Below, piece by piece: positions 1 through 8,912 of a stretch of 64,000 nt of DNA. The position numbers and the translations under genes were made by a program. Source of the stretch: Enterobacter vonholyi (GTDB lineage Bacteria; Pseudomonadota; Gammaproteobacteria; Enterobacterales; Enterobacteriaceae); the NCBI RefSeq assembly GCF_008364555.1, contig NZ_VTUC01000038.1, positions 248,001 to 312,000 of the forward strand, written 5' to 3'. Each line of letters begins with the position of its first letter. Position 1 is the first letter of the stretch. The notes under the pieces were generated by a model. The model searched no databases, was not told where the DNA came from, and saw only the letters and a program-made list of their open reading frames with translations.

Positions 1-1
1 G

Positions 2-793
2 AGCCACGTTCAGCTGCTATTTTCCGTCCCATTGGGTCGCGAGGACACGCTCTCCGCTCAGGCCAGCCGGGATACGCCGCGCATGGATTACCGCCACCAG
101 CCGGACGATGAGGCCGGCGGCTGGTCATGGGAGCTGGGCCAGGGCTTTGGCGAACGACGTGAAAGATATGCGGACGTAGGCTATCTGGGCCGAGCGGGCG
201 AATGGCACGTTGGGCTGCAGCAGGGTGCCAGCCAGGGCAACCAGTACGCCTCAGCCGAAGGTAGCCTGACGCTGCTGGACGGCAGCCTGCACGCGCTACG
301 CTACATCCAGCAGGGTATGGCGCTGGTGTCCACGCACGGTATTGGGCACGTACCGGTGATGCTGGAAAACCGCCCGGCCGGTGAAACGGATGAGGACGGT
401 TATCTTCTGCTGACCGACCTGCCGCGCTACCACAACAGCAAAGTCAGCATTAACCCGCTCGATCTGCCCGCCGATGTGATCGCCCCCGTCACCGACATGC
501 ATGCCAGACCGGGCAACAGCAGCGCGGTCAAAGTCGATTTTAACGTCCATCACGCCGTCACGGTTCAGGCCCGGCTGGTCGACAGCCGCCGCAGGCCGCT
601 CCCGCTGGGCAGCGTCGTGTCAACGCCGCAGGGTGCCACCATCGTGGGACGCGATGGCTTTATCTGGCTTGAAGATCCGCCCCTGCCGGGTGAACTGGTG
701 GTGAAAACCGGTGAGGGAGAGTGCCGGGTCACGCTTCCGGCGCCGCGCACCGGGTCATCTATACAGAATATCGGAGAACAACTGTGTCATTAA
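2..793 (+). CDS. Fimbrial outer-membrane usher, C-terminal part (5' end outside window)
   Basis: C-terminal ~263 residues of a chaperone/usher outer-membrane usher; the reading frame is open to the window edge, so the start is missing. The segment covers the end of the beta-barrel and the C-terminal plug-binding domains, with usher-type phrases such as GHVPVMLENRP, DGYLLLTDLPRY and NKVSINPLDLP. Ushers export and assemble chaperone-bound pilin subunits. The stop codon overlaps the start of the next gene (spore-coat-U domain protein) by about 10 bases, which indicates one operon. The partner suggests the Csu-type (archaic) usher family, CsuD-like. The specific fimbria cannot be named from this fragment. 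Confidence 0.85.
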   Translation, partial: SHVQLLFSVPLGREDTLSAQASRDTPRMDYRHQPDDEAGGWSWELGQGFGERRERYADVGYLGRAGEWHVGLQQGASQGNQYASAEGSLTLLDGSLHALRYIQQGMALVSTHGIGHVPVMLENRPAGETDEDGYLLLTDLPRYHNSKVSINPLDLPADVIAPVTDMHARPGNSSAVKVDFNVHHAVTVQARLVDSRRRPLPLGSVVSTPQGATIVGRDGFIWLEDPPLPGELVVKTGEGECRVTLPAPRTGSSIQNIGEQLCH

Positions 794-1740
794 GAGCACC
801 GTTATTATTGCTGCTCGTCCTGTCCGTGAAGGCGATGGCGGCGGCCTGCTGGATAACCTCCATGCCCGCCATTAACTTTGGCAACGTCGTGGCGGGCAAT
901 ACCACCTCCGTCAACACCGAGGTCAAATTTAGCTGCCAGGCCGACAATGAGGGCAGGACAGAATATCTCAACGTCTGCCTGAGCAGCGTAGACGCCCCGC
1001 CCTTTGAGATGATCTCGCCGGGGGATCAGGAGGGGAAACAGTACACCCTCCTCTTCCGCCTGCTGAACGGCGCAGCGCACTCTCAGGAGCTGGGGCCTGC
1101 CAGTAGCGGGAACCTGATTCAGCAGACTCTGGCCGCGCAAAGCAATGCCAACGTCAGCGGTACCTTTCCCCTTATCGCTACCATTCCGGCAGGGCAAAGC
1201 CAGCTTCCGGCCTACCACTATTACAACTACAACATGAATCTGCGTATCGCCTGGCACAGCGCCCTGCGTCAGGATGCCCTGCAAAACTGCTCGGACGGTT
1301 CCGCAGAGGGGGAGCAGGTGCAGGGCGGCACCAGCGCTCAGGCCGAGATCAGCCAGGGATGCTACATCGAGCGCGTGACGCCCCTTAACTTCGGCACCCT
1401 GACCAGCACCGCGACCCTGCGTCCGACGCGTTCCACCGCCACCCTCACCACGCGCTGTCCGGCCGGAACCGCGTTCACCCTTGCCATGGGCAAAGGCAAC
1501 CATGCCAGCGGTAACCAGCGGCAGCTCTGCAACAGCGAGGGCCAGTGCCTGCGCTACGGGCTCTGGCAGGATGAGGCGGCCACGCAACGCTGGGGAGATC
1601 GAAGCAGCGGCGATGCGCTGCAGGTCACTAATCCCGCTGGCGGCACCCAGAACTACACCGTTTATGGCGAGGTCCCGGCACAGCCGCTAACCGGTACCGG
1701 GGAATTTATTGATGACGTGATTATCACGCTGACTTATTAA
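784..1740 (+). CDS. Spore coat U (SCPU) domain fimbrial tip protein, CsuE-like
   Basis: Secreted ~318-residue protein starting at a GTG inside the end of the usher gene, with a GGAG ribosome site six bases upstream. An N-terminal signal peptide (hydrophobic run, cleavage near AMAAA) is followed by two spore-coat-U type domains. Both have the same layout: a Cys and an INFG/LNFG phrase (ITSMPAINFGNV and ERVTPLNFGTL), then conserved Cys pairs and a C-terminal DDVIITLTY strand. In the Csu-type fimbrial family such two-domain proteins are tip adhesins. Position directly after the usher fits this role. Binding target is unknown. Confidence 0.8.
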   Translation: MSLRAPLLLLLVLSVKAMAAACWITSMPAINFGNVVAGNTTSVNTEVKFSCQADNEGRTEYLNVCLSSVDAPPFEMISPGDQEGKQYTLLFRLLNGAAHSQELGPASSGNLIQQTLAAQSNANVSGTFPLIATIPAGQSQLPAYHYYNYNMNLRIAWHSALRQDALQNCSDGSAEGEQVQGGTSAQAEISQGCYIERVTPLNFGTLTSTATLRPTRSTATLTTRCPAGTAFTLAMGKGNHASGNQRQLCNSEGQCLRYGLWQDEAATQRWGDRSSGDALQVTNPAGGTQNYTVYGEVPAQPLTGTGEFIDDVIITLTY

Positions 1741-1866
1741 ACCACCCAAAATCCTGTCTGGATCAATGTTATCGGTAACAGTGGCGTTAAAATAGCCAGC
1801 AATGCAGCCCGGAAGGCGTAGACCTTCTCTTTTTATTTTTTATCTCTGTTTTTATTACAACAACTT

Positions 1867-2607
1867 ATGAAATACCTGCTTGCTGACGCCATCGTCTATA
1901 ACGACGAGGACGGTTCTGTTTCTCTTATCAATGCGCCGGATGAGGATGCGCAGCTCCTCACCTGTACGGCCAATACCATCATGAAGCTGCTGGTTCAGCA
2001 TCATGGGAACGTGGTTGAACGGGAAACCTTTCTCCAGGAAGTCTGGGATCGGCGAGGGCTCCAGGGATCTAACAACTCCTTAAACCAGTACATCAGCATT
2101 CTGCGCAAGATGCTGGCGACCCTGCTTCCCGACGCGCTGCTTATCGTTACCGTACCGAAAACGGGCTTTATGCTCAGCGCAGACGTCACGGTCACCCCGC
2201 TGGAGGAGGCCCCGCCGACCGCCGAAACGGCAAAACCTGCATGGCGCGTTCGCCCGGAATGGCTGTTCTGCGGCGCGCTCACGCTGGTCGTCGTTGCGCT
2301 ATGCCTCTGGATCGCGCTGATCAAGCCAGAAAATTCACAGCGGGAGATCCATCTGCTGACGCATATCGGCACCTGCCCGGTCTACACCTTTACGCCGCTG
2401 GCGGATGTATTTCACGGGAAGGCAATAACGCTGGCGCAAACGCTTCAGAAGGACGGCCATCTTCCGTGCCTGAAAAATTCGATTTTCTACATGCACATTC
2501 AGAGAACGCTTTTCTACGGCCACGAAGGGCGGCTGGTGCTCTCCCAATGTTCCCTCACGCGGGGTAAAGCCAGCGCCTGTCGTACGCTTTACTATTACGA
2601 GTGGTGA
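1867..2607 (+). CDS. Membrane-anchored winged-helix regulator (ToxR/CadC/MarT type)
   Basis: 246 residues. The N-terminal ~105 residues form an OmpR/ToxR-type winged helix (TANTIMKLL, REVFL-like ETFLQEVW, NSLNQYISILRKML, VPKTGFML). A linker leads to a single membrane helix near residues 135-155 (FCGALTLVVVALCLWIALI), and ~90 residues lie in the periplasm with several cysteines. This is the layout of CadC, ToxR and Salmonella MarT, which bind DNA while sitting in the inner membrane. The next gene is a FidL-like membrane protein one base downstream, giving a MarT-FidL-like pair. It probably controls the adjacent fimbrial operon; that target is inferred from position only. Confidence 0.8.
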   Translation: MKYLLADAIVYNDEDGSVSLINAPDEDAQLLTCTANTIMKLLVQHHGNVVERETFLQEVWDRRGLQGSNNSLNQYISILRKMLATLLPDALLIVTVPKTGFMLSADVTVTPLEEAPPTAETAKPAWRVRPEWLFCGALTLVVVALCLWIALIKPENSQREIHLLTHIGTCPVYTFTPLADVFHGKAITLAQTLQKDGHLPCLKNSIFYMHIQRTLFYGHEGRLVLSQCSLTRGKASACRTLYYYEW

Positions 2608-2608
2608 T

Positions 2609-3082
2609 ATGAGACACAAAAAAGTTTGGCTAATCCTGTTCCTCAACCTGCTGCTGCTGGGCGCCGTGACGGCGTGGTACTTTCACACGCCCCCGCTGTC
2701 GGTGGCCTGCGATGGAAACCTGACCTTCTCCGACCGGCGCGGCAGTCACGATTTCACCTTTGACGGTGAGATCATTATGCGTTTTCATCCCGACAAAACG
2801 GGGTACATCACGGTTAACGGCAGCGTAGTGAATGCCCCGCGCAGCTGGGAGGTTTCCCGCCAGGAGATGTTTAAATGGCGTCACGTGGAGGGCGAACTGT
2901 ATGAGATTGCTATTCAAAAAGTGGAGCGTTTTAGCCATGACGCCATGCCGCCCGGGGTCTTTGAAAAATACGTTGCCGGCCTGACGCTGGGCAATAAAAG
3001 GCTCCTGACAATAGAGCGCACGCCAGAAGACGCGCTGGTGATCAGCAATTTCTATTCGCCGGTGCTGATCTGCTCGGAATAA
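2609..3082 (+). CDS. FidL-like inner membrane protein
   Basis: 157 residues with an N-terminal membrane anchor (VWLILFLNLLLLGAVTAWYF) and a periplasmic domain bearing two cysteines (SVACDGNL near the anchor, VLICSE at the end). It starts one base after the stop of the ToxR-type regulator, so the two are co-transcribed and probably translationally coupled. The family resembles FidL, the partner of MarT in Salmonella SPI-3. Small membrane partners of ToxR-like regulators often modulate the periplasmic domain of the regulator; that role is inferred here. No enzymatic motif is visible. Confidence 0.65.
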   Translation: MRHKKVWLILFLNLLLLGAVTAWYFHTPPLSVACDGNLTFSDRRGSHDFTFDGEIIMRFHPDKTGYITVNGSVVNAPRSWEVSRQEMFKWRHVEGELYEIAIQKVERFSHDAMPPGVFEKYVAGLTLGNKRLLTIERTPEDALVISNFYSPVLICSE

Positions 3083-3111
3083 TGTCGACGGGTCAGGCTA
3101 TACTTGCCGCC

Positions 3112-3618
3112 ATGACTATTCGCATTCGCCCTACCACCCGCAACGACGTTGCCGCCCTGTCCGCCATTGAACGCGCGGCGGGGGAGCGCTTTCGTGAAGA
3201 CCCGGAACTCGCCTGGCTTGCCGATGGCGAGGTCATTTCCACTGACCAACACCTCGGCTATGTCGAACGCGGGCTAAGCTGGCTGGCGCTGGCAAACGAC
3301 CAGCCCGTCGGGTTTATCCTCGCCGAAGCCCATCCGTCATCACTGTTTATTGTCGAACTCTCGGTCGATCTGCACTGGCAGGGAAAAGGGATCGGCAGGC
3401 AGCTCATCGCCTGCGTGGCAGACTATGCACGTAAAAGGGGGCTGACAGCGCTGACGTTGACGACGTTCAGGAACGTACCGTGGAATGCGCCGTTCTATGC
3501 TCGGCTGGGGTTTGAAAAAATGACGACGCTGACGCCTGAACTGCGTCGGAAAAGGGAAGAAGAGACAGCGCACGGCTTCGCGTATGAAACGCGCTGCGTC
3601 ATGCGCCTGCCTCTGTAA
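3112..3618 (+). CDS. GNAT family N-acetyltransferase
   Basis: 168 residues with the Gcn5-related acetyltransferase fold. The acetyl-CoA binding signature QGKGIGRQLI (R/Q-x-x-G-x-G/A) is present, preceded by the beta strand ELSVDLHW and followed by LTTFRNVPWNAPFYARLGFEKM. I chose the ATG at 3112 because the protein then begins directly with the domain (MTIRIRPTTRND). An alternative ATG at 3082 overlaps the stop of the FidL-like gene. A TATACT box lies seven bases before 3112, so the message may be nearly leaderless. Substrate unknown. Confidence 0.8.
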   Translation: MTIRIRPTTRNDVAALSAIERAAGERFREDPELAWLADGEVISTDQHLGYVERGLSWLALANDQPVGFILAEAHPSSLFIVELSVDLHWQGKGIGRQLIACVADYARKRGLTALTLTTFRNVPWNAPFYARLGFEKMTTLTPELRRKREEETAHGFAYETRCVMRLPL

Positions 3619-3622
3619 TATC

Positions 3623-3697
3623 GCCCGGTAGCGCTGCGCTTACCGGGCCTACAAAACCCTGAACCGTAGGCCGGGTAAGGCGCAGCCGCCACCCGGC
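3623..3697. repeat. REP/BIME palindromic pair
   Basis: Two REP-type hairpins in opposite orientation lie between the acetyltransferase and tsr: GCCCGGTA with TACCGGGC, and GCCGGGT with ACCCGGC, each around a GC-rich loop. They form a small bacterial interspersed mosaic element in the gap between convergent genes, where they may act as transcription barriers. Confidence 0.75.
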
Positions 3698-3710
3698 ACA
3701 ACAAACGGCG

Positions 3711-5375
3711 TTAGAAGGTTTCCCAGTTATCACCTGCATCAGCGGTAACCGCTTTACGCGCCATCGCCGGTGCTGCAACGGTTTTCGCAGAAGCGAATTC
3801 GCGCGCTTTCATCTGCTCCTGCTGAATGCGGAACACCGCCACGGCCTGAGTCAGACGGCTCGCCTGCTCTTCCAGTGCGGCCGCCGCTGCGGCAGATTCC
3901 TCAACCAGCGAGGCGTTCTGCTGGGTCACGCGATCCATCTCGGCTACCGCCAGACCCACCTGGTCGATACCGCGGCTCTGCTCGTCAGACGCAGAGGCGA
4001 TTTCACCCATGATGTCCGTGACGCGTGTTACCGCATTCACGATCTCACCCATGGTTTCACCGGCGCTTTCGACAAGCGTTGAGCCTACTTCCACGCGGCC
4101 CACGGAGTCTTCAATCAGGCTCTTGATCTCGCGTGCCGCCTGGGCGCTGCGCTGGGCCAGGTTACGTACTTCACCTGCCACCACCGCAAAACCACGGCCC
4201 TGCTCGCCCGCACGCGCCGCTTCTACCGCCGCGTTCAGTGCCAGAATGTTGGTCTGGAAAGCAATGCCGTCGATCACGCTGATAATGTCGGCAATTTTCT
4301 GCGAACTGCCCGCGATATCGCGCATGGTCTGCACCACGTTATCCACCACTTTGCCGCCTTTCTGCGCGGTTTCGGAGGCGCTCAGCGCAAGATGGCTTGC
4401 CTGACGAGCGTTCTCGGCGTTCTGCTTAACGGTCGCCGTCAGCTGCTCCATGCTGGCAGCGGTCTCTTCCAGGGAAGCGGCCTGCTGTTCAGTACGGGAG
4501 GAGAGGTCGTTGTTGCCCATCGCGATTTCACTCGCGCCGCTGTAGATCGCATTCGCGCCGTTACGCACGTCGCCAACGGTACGCACCAGTTCGCCCTGCA
4601 TATGACGCAGCGAGTCGGCCAGTTCACCCATCTCGTTGGTGCCCTGAACCTCAATGCGCTTCACCAGGTCGCCGCTGGCGATATGGCGAATGTTGTCGAT
4701 CAGACGATTCAGCGGAGAGATCAGCGTCTGCTTGATGTTCAGCCAGACGGCCACGATCACCACCAGCACGGCAATCAGGACGCTAATCAGCACCCAGATA
4801 GCCTGGCTGTAGGAGCTGTTGCTGTCTTCGACCGCCGTCTGATACAGCTTGTCGTTCTGCTGCAGGTAGCTCACATACTGCTTCTCAAAACCGTCCTGAT
4901 AGCTCTGGGTCGGCTGGTCGAAGAAGGCGTTGATTTTGCCCGCGCCCAGCAGCTGAATCAGCTCCGCCAGCGCGCCGTGGTAAATATCATAGTTACGCTT
5001 GATCTCCATGGCATCCGCATCGCTTTGACGCGGATCGCGCGGCAGGGCTTCATAGGCAGCCCAGTTTTTTTCCGCCTGTTTCAGAGACGTAGACGCGATT
5101 TGCATCAAATCGTTAACGGTCGCGCCGCTGCCGATATTGCTCTGATCCATCATGTAGCGGATACCCGCACGGTTCAGGGTATTACGGGTTTGCAGCAATG
5201 CTACCCAGCTGGCGTTCAGCGTGGATTGTTGCTGGCGAATGGTTTGCAGGACGGTGAAATTCTCTTTGTCATTCTTAAGGGCATTAAAGAAAAGACCACC
5301 GGATGTGAGTTGTAAAAGGCCAAATATCGCTAAAACCAGCATTAAGCTGGTGACAATCTTGATACGGTTTAACAT
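3711..5375 (-). CDS. tsr: Methyl-accepting chemotaxis protein I (serine receptor) Tsr
   Basis: 554 residues, nearly the length of E. coli Tsr and very similar along its length from memory ([19 protein letters not shown] start). It shows TM1, a periplasmic four-helix sensor domain, TM2 near residues 190-210, a HAMP domain, methylation helices, and the signalling hairpin containing [20 protein letters not shown]. The C-terminal pentapeptide NWETF, the docking site for CheR and CheB, is intact, so this is a high-abundance receptor. The start at 5375 has a GAGGAAAG ribosome site; a longer upstream extension has no support. A sigma-28 promoter sits just upstream. In E. coli strains carrying hpa, tsr likewise neighbours that cluster. 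Confidence 0.95.
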   Translation of the reverse strand: MLNRIKIVTSLMLVLAIFGLLQLTSGGLFFNALKNDKENFTVLQTIRQQQSTLNASWVALLQTRNTLNRAGIRYMMDQSNIGSGATVNDLMQIASTSLKQAEKNWAAYEALPRDPRQSDADAMEIKRNYDIYHGALAELIQLLGAGKINAFFDQPTQSYQDGFEKQYVSYLQQNDKLYQTAVEDSNSSYSQAIWVLISVLIAVLVVIVAVWLNIKQTLISPLNRLIDNIRHIASGDLVKRIEVQGTNEMGELADSLRHMQGELVRTVGDVRNGANAIYSGASEIAMGNNDLSSRTEQQAASLEETAASMEQLTATVKQNAENARQASHLALSASETAQKGGKVVDNVVQTMRDIAGSSQKIADIISVIDGIAFQTNILALNAAVEAARAGEQGRGFAVVAGEVRNLAQRSAQAAREIKSLIEDSVGRVEVGSTLVESAGETMGEIVNAVTRVTDIMGEIASASDEQSRGIDQVGLAVAEMDRVTQQNASLVEESAAAAAALEEQASRLTQAVAVFRIQQEQMKAREFASAKTVAAPAMARKAVTADAGDNWETF

Positions 5376-5404
5376 GTTTTCTCTTTCCTCAGACAGATAC
5401 AGAA

Positions 5405-5431
5405 TTTTCGGCCTGGAAAGGGAAAACTTTA
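5405..5431 (-). promoter_or_regulatory. Sigma-28 (FliA) promoter of tsr
   Basis: On the minus strand the sequence reads TAAAGTTT, 11 bases, GCCGAAAA. The sigma-28 consensus is TAAAGTTT-N11-GCCGATAA, so the -35 is perfect and the -10 differs at one base. It lies 30 bases before the tsr start and places tsr in the flagellar late-gene class, as known for E. coli. Confidence 0.9.
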
Positions 5432-5458
5432 CGAAAATCATCCTGGAATTTGTGGTTT

Positions 5459-5899
5459 TTACTCTTCTTCCCGCGCTGCGTTATGCCGGTTTCCGAGTTC
5501 AATAAACTCTTCCAGCAGCGCCGTCAGCTGTTTCATCTTCTCCGGCGTGTATTCCGCCTCGATCTGCTGATACGCCTCTTCGACCTGCGCCTGGGCGTGT
5601 TCATACAGCGCATTTCCCTCTTTGGTCAGCGATACGTACAGCTTGCGCTGGTCGTTCACCGGCTTTAAGCGCAGCACCAGGCCGTCGCGCTCCATCCGCG
5701 TCAGGATGCCGGTCAGGCTGGGACGCAGGATGCAGGTGCGAAACGCCAGATCGTGAAAATCCATCGACGGATGTTCAGCCAGCACGCGCACAATCCGCCA
5801 CTGCTGCTCGGTCAGGTTATGGCGCTTCACGATGGGGCGGAAATAGGACATCGCCGCTTCCCGCGCCTGCAGCAGCGCGATGGTTAATGAATCATGCAT
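5459..5899 (-). CDS. hpaR: Homoprotocatechuate degradation operon repressor HpaR (MarR family)
   Basis: 146-residue MarR-type winged-helix protein, close to E. coli HpaR ([20 protein letters not shown] start). It has the HTH region [21 protein letters not shown] and the wing [18 protein letters not shown]. In E. coli W it represses the hpa meta-cleavage operon until 4-hydroxyphenylacetate or homologous acids bind. It is transcribed divergently from hpaG, and the 270-base intergenic region carries a perfect palindrome suited to its operator. The start is the first of two overlapping ATG positions and matches the family N-terminus. Confidence 0.93.
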   Translation of the reverse strand: MHDSLTIALLQAREAAMSYFRPIVKRHNLTEQQWRIVRVLAEHPSMDFHDLAFRTCILRPSLTGILTRMERDGLVLRLKPVNDQRKLYVSLTKEGNALYEHAQAQVEEAYQQIEAEYTPEKMKQLTALLEEFIELGNRHNAAREEE

Positions 5900-6050
5900 A
5901 GCGTCTCCCCCTCACATCATTAACAAGTAAACAATCACTAAAAGATGTTTTTATAAACAACGCGTTTTCCGTCAAAAAGTCTAACAGAAACCCGTCAATT
6001 TTATTAACTCTATGATTTAAATATTAATAAAGTCCAACATGTAAATTTAT

Positions 6051-6066
6051 TGTTATTCATATCACA
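6051..6066 (+). promoter_or_regulatory. Probable CRP site upstream of hpaG
   Basis: TGTTA-N6-TCACA matches nine of the ten conserved positions of the CRP box TGTGA-N6-TCACA. Its centre lies about 66 bases before the centre of the HpaR-operator palindrome. If transcription starts within that palindrome, CRP sits near -61, the class I activator position. Catabolite control of hpa genes is known in E. coli; the use of this particular site is inferred. Confidence 0.6.
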
Positions 6067-6115
6067 AATTTTTCACTTCTGATTGCGAAATAAACAGCAA
6101 AAGCATAAAACCAGA

Positions 6116-6133
6116 TCATTAACATATTAATGA
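6116..6133. promoter_or_regulatory. Probable HpaR operator (OPR1-like palindrome)
   Basis: TCATTAACATATTAATGA is a perfect inverted repeat with 7-base arms and a 4-base centre, typical of MarR-family operators. It sits 36 bases before hpaG, where a bound repressor would block the start of transcription. An identical 10-mer ATCATTAACA recurs at 5916-5925 near the hpaR start, giving a second, imperfect site. E. coli W HpaR is known to bind two operators in this region. Confidence 0.65.
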
Positions 6134-6169
6134 AATCCAAACCGGACATCCGGCCTGAGGAGTATGTGA

Positions 6170-7447
6170 ATGAAAGGTACCGTTTTTGCCGTCGCCCTCA
6201 ACCATCAAAGCCAGCGTGAAGCCTGGCGTGAGGCCTTTGAAAAAGTCCCCTACAACACGCCGCCGAAAACAGCGGTGTGGTTTATCAAACCGCATAACAC
6301 GGTGATCCGCGCGGGCGAGCCGATCCCCTTCCCGCAGGGTGAAACGGTGCTGAGCGGTGCCACGGTGGCTCTGGTCGTGGGCAAAACCGCCAGCAAGGTG
6401 CGCGTGGAGGACGCCGCGGAGTACATCGCCGGATATGCGCTCGCCAACGAGGTGAGCCTGCCGGAAGAGAGCTTCTACCGCCCTGCCATCAAGGCGAAAT
6501 GCCGTGACGGATTTTGCCCGCTCGGTGAGATGGTCGCCGTTGGTAACGTGGATAACCTGACCATCATCACCGAGATCAACGGCCGCGAAGCGGACCACTG
6601 GAACACGGCCGACCTTCAGCGTAACGCAGCCGAACTGCTGAGCGCCCTGAGCGAGTTCGCTACCCTCAATCCCGGCGATGCGATATTGCTCGGTACCCCG
6701 CAAAGCCGCGTTGAGATCCGTCCGGGCGATCGGGTGCGTATTCTGGCGGCAGGTTTTCCGCCGCTGGAAAACCCAGTGGTAGATGAACGCGACGTCGCTC
6801 ACACGCACCGCACGCCGCCGCACGCCACGCTGTTTGCCCTCGGTCTGAACTATGCCGATCACGCCAGCGAGCTGGACTTCACGCCGCCAACCGAGCCGCT
6901 GGTATTTATCAAAGCGCCAAACACCTTCAACGGCGACGGCCAGACGTCGGTGCGCCCGAACAATATCGAATACATGCATTACGAAGCGGAGCTGGTGGTG
7001 GTCATCGGTAAAACCGCGCGTAAGGTCAACGAAGCCGAGGCGATGGACTATGTTGCGGGCTATACGGTCTGCAACGACTACGCCATCCGCGACTACCTGG
7101 AAAACTACTACCGCCCGAACCTGCGGGTAAAAAGCCGCGACGGGCTAACGCCCATTTCCCCCCACATCATGCCGAAAGCAGCGATTCCCGACCCGCACAA
7201 TCTCGCCCTGCGCACCTTCGTCAACGGCGAGCTGCGCCAGGAAGGCACCACGGCGGATCTGATCTTCAGCATCCCGTACCTGATTGCGTACCTGAGCGAT
7301 TTTATGACCCTGCAGCCTGGCGACATGATCGCCACCGGCACGCCGAAGGGGCTGTCCGACGTGGTGCCGGGCGATGAGGTGGTGGTGGAAGTGGAGGGCG
7401 TGGGACGCCTGGTGAACCGAATTGTCAGCGAGGAGACTGCAAAATGA
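6170..7447 (+). CDS. hpaG: Bifunctional 5-carboxymethyl-2-oxo-hex-3-ene-1,7-dioate decarboxylase / isomerase HpaG
   Basis: 425 residues made of two tandem fumarylacetoacetate-hydrolase-like halves (about 1-210 and 215-425). Each carries metal-site phrases: SLPEESFYRPAIKAKCRDG in the first half, and YMHYEAELVVVIGK and NYYRPNLRVKSRDG in the second, with both halves ending in GTP motifs (LLGTPQSR, ATGTPKGL). The enzyme performs decarboxylation and isomerisation in the homoprotocatechuate meta pathway and is the first gene of the hpaGEDFHIXA operon. GAGGAG before the ATG is a good ribosome site. The stop overlaps hpaE by four bases (ATGA). Confidence 0.93.
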   Translation: MKGTVFAVALNHQSQREAWREAFEKVPYNTPPKTAVWFIKPHNTVIRAGEPIPFPQGETVLSGATVALVVGKTASKVRVEDAAEYIAGYALANEVSLPEESFYRPAIKAKCRDGFCPLGEMVAVGNVDNLTIITEINGREADHWNTADLQRNAAELLSALSEFATLNPGDAILLGTPQSRVEIRPGDRVRILAAGFPPLENPVVDERDVAHTHRTPPHATLFALGLNYADHASELDFTPPTEPLVFIKAPNTFNGDGQTSVRPNNIEYMHYEAELVVVIGKTARKVNEAEAMDYVAGYTVCNDYAIRDYLENYYRPNLRVKSRDGLTPISPHIMPKAAIPDPHNLALRTFVNGELRQEGTTADLIFSIPYLIAYLSDFMTLQPGDMIATGTPKGLSDVVPGDEVVVEVEGVGRLVNRIVSEETAK

Positions 7448-8910
7448 AAAAGATTAACCACTGGATCAACGGTAAAAACGTTGCCGGAAGCGAGTACTTC
7501 CACACCACCAACCCGGCTTCCGGCGAGGTGCTGGCAGAAGTCGCCTCCGGCGGTGAAGCTGAAATTCACCAGGCCGTTGCCGCCGCCAAGGAGGCGTTTC
7601 CGAAGTGGGCCAACCTGCCGATGAAGGAGCGCGCGCGCCTGATGCGTCGTCTGGGCGATCTGATCGACCAGAACGTGCCGGAGATCGCCGCCATGGAAAC
7701 CGCCGATACCGGGCTGCCGATCCACCAGACCAAAAACGTGCTCATTCCGCGCGCCTCGCACAACTTCGAGTTCTTCGCCGAGGTGTGCCAGCAGATGAAC
7801 GGTAAAACCTACCCGGTCGACGACAAGATGCTCAACTACACCCTGGTGCAGCCGGTGGGCGTCTGCGCGCTGGTGTCGCCGTGGAACGTGCCGTTCATGA
7901 CCGCCACCTGGAAGGTCGCGCCGTGCCTCGCCTTAGGTAATACCGCGGTGCTGAAGATGTCTGAACTCTCCCCGCTGACCGCTGACCGCTTGGGCGAGCT
8001 GGCCCTCGAAGCGGGCATTCCGGCGGGCGTTCTGAACGTGGTGCAGGGCTATGGCGCGACGGCAGGCGACGCGCTGGTGCGTCATCACGACGTGCGCGCG
8101 GTCTCCTTCACCGGCGGCACCGCCACCGGGCGCAACATCATGAAAAACGCAGGGCTGAAGAAGTACTCCATGGAGCTGGGCGGCAAATCCCCGGTGCTGA
8201 TTTTTGAAGATGCCGACATCGAGCGCGCGCTGGACGCCGCCCTGTTCACCATCTTCTCGATCAACGGCGAGCGCTGCACCGCGGGCTCGCGCATCTTTAT
8301 CCAGCAGAGCATCTACCCGGAATTCGTCAAGCGCTTTGCCGAGCGCGCCAACCGCCTGCGCGTGGGCGACCCGACCGATCCGAACACCCAGATTGGCGCG
8401 CTCATCAGCAAGCAGCACTGGGAAAAAGTCTCCGGCTATATCCGCCTCGGAATTGAAGAGGGCGCAACCCTGCTGGCGGGCGGCCCGGACAAACCGACCG
8501 ACCTGCCTGCGCACCTGAAGGGCGGCAATTTCCTGCGCCCGACCGTGCTGGCGGACGTCGACAACCGCATGCGCGTGGCGCAGGAGGAGATCTTCGGGCC
8601 GGTGGCCTGCCTGCTGCCGTTCAAGGACGAAGCGGAAGGTCTGCGCCTGGCGAACGACGTGGAGTACGGCCTGGCGTCGTACATCTGGACCCAGGACGTC
8701 AGCAAGGTGCTGCGTCTGGCGCGCAGCATTGAAGCGGGCATGGTGTTCGTCAACACCCAGAACGTGCGCGACCTGCGCCAGCCGTTTGGCGGCGTGAAGG
8801 CCTCCGGCACCGGCCGCGAGGGCGGCGAGTACAGCTTCGAGGTATTCGCGGAGATGAAGAACGTCTGCATCTCTATGGGCGACCATCCGATTCCAAAGTG
8901 GGGGATCTGA
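7444..8910 (+). CDS. hpaE: 5-carboxymethyl-2-hydroxymuconate semialdehyde dehydrogenase HpaE
   Basis: 488-residue NAD-dependent aldehyde dehydrogenase. Visible motifs are the Rossmann segment SPWNVPFMTATWK, the general-base Glu in SMELGGKSP, the catalytic Cys in NGERCTAGSRIF and the C-terminal QPFGGVKASGTGREGG. It oxidises the ring-cleavage product of HpaD to the dicarboxylic acid. The ATGA overlap with hpaG shows translational coupling, and hpaD starts two bases after its stop. Gene order and length match E. coli strains with hpa. Confidence 0.94.
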   Translation: MKKINHWINGKNVAGSEYFHTTNPASGEVLAEVASGGEAEIHQAVAAAKEAFPKWANLPMKERARLMRRLGDLIDQNVPEIAAMETADTGLPIHQTKNVLIPRASHNFEFFAEVCQQMNGKTYPVDDKMLNYTLVQPVGVCALVSPWNVPFMTATWKVAPCLALGNTAVLKMSELSPLTADRLGELALEAGIPAGVLNVVQGYGATAGDALVRHHDVRAVSFTGGTATGRNIMKNAGLKKYSMELGGKSPVLIFEDADIERALDAALFTIFSINGERCTAGSRIFIQQSIYPEFVKRFAERANRLRVGDPTDPNTQIGALISKQHWEKVSGYIRLGIEEGATLLAGGPDKPTDLPAHLKGGNFLRPTVLADVDNRMRVAQEEIFGPVACLLPFKDEAEGLRLANDVEYGLASYIWTQDVSKVLRLARSIEAGMVFVNTQNVRDLRQPFGGVKASGTGREGGEYSFEVFAEMKNVCISMGDHPIPKWGI

Positions 8911-8912
8911 GC

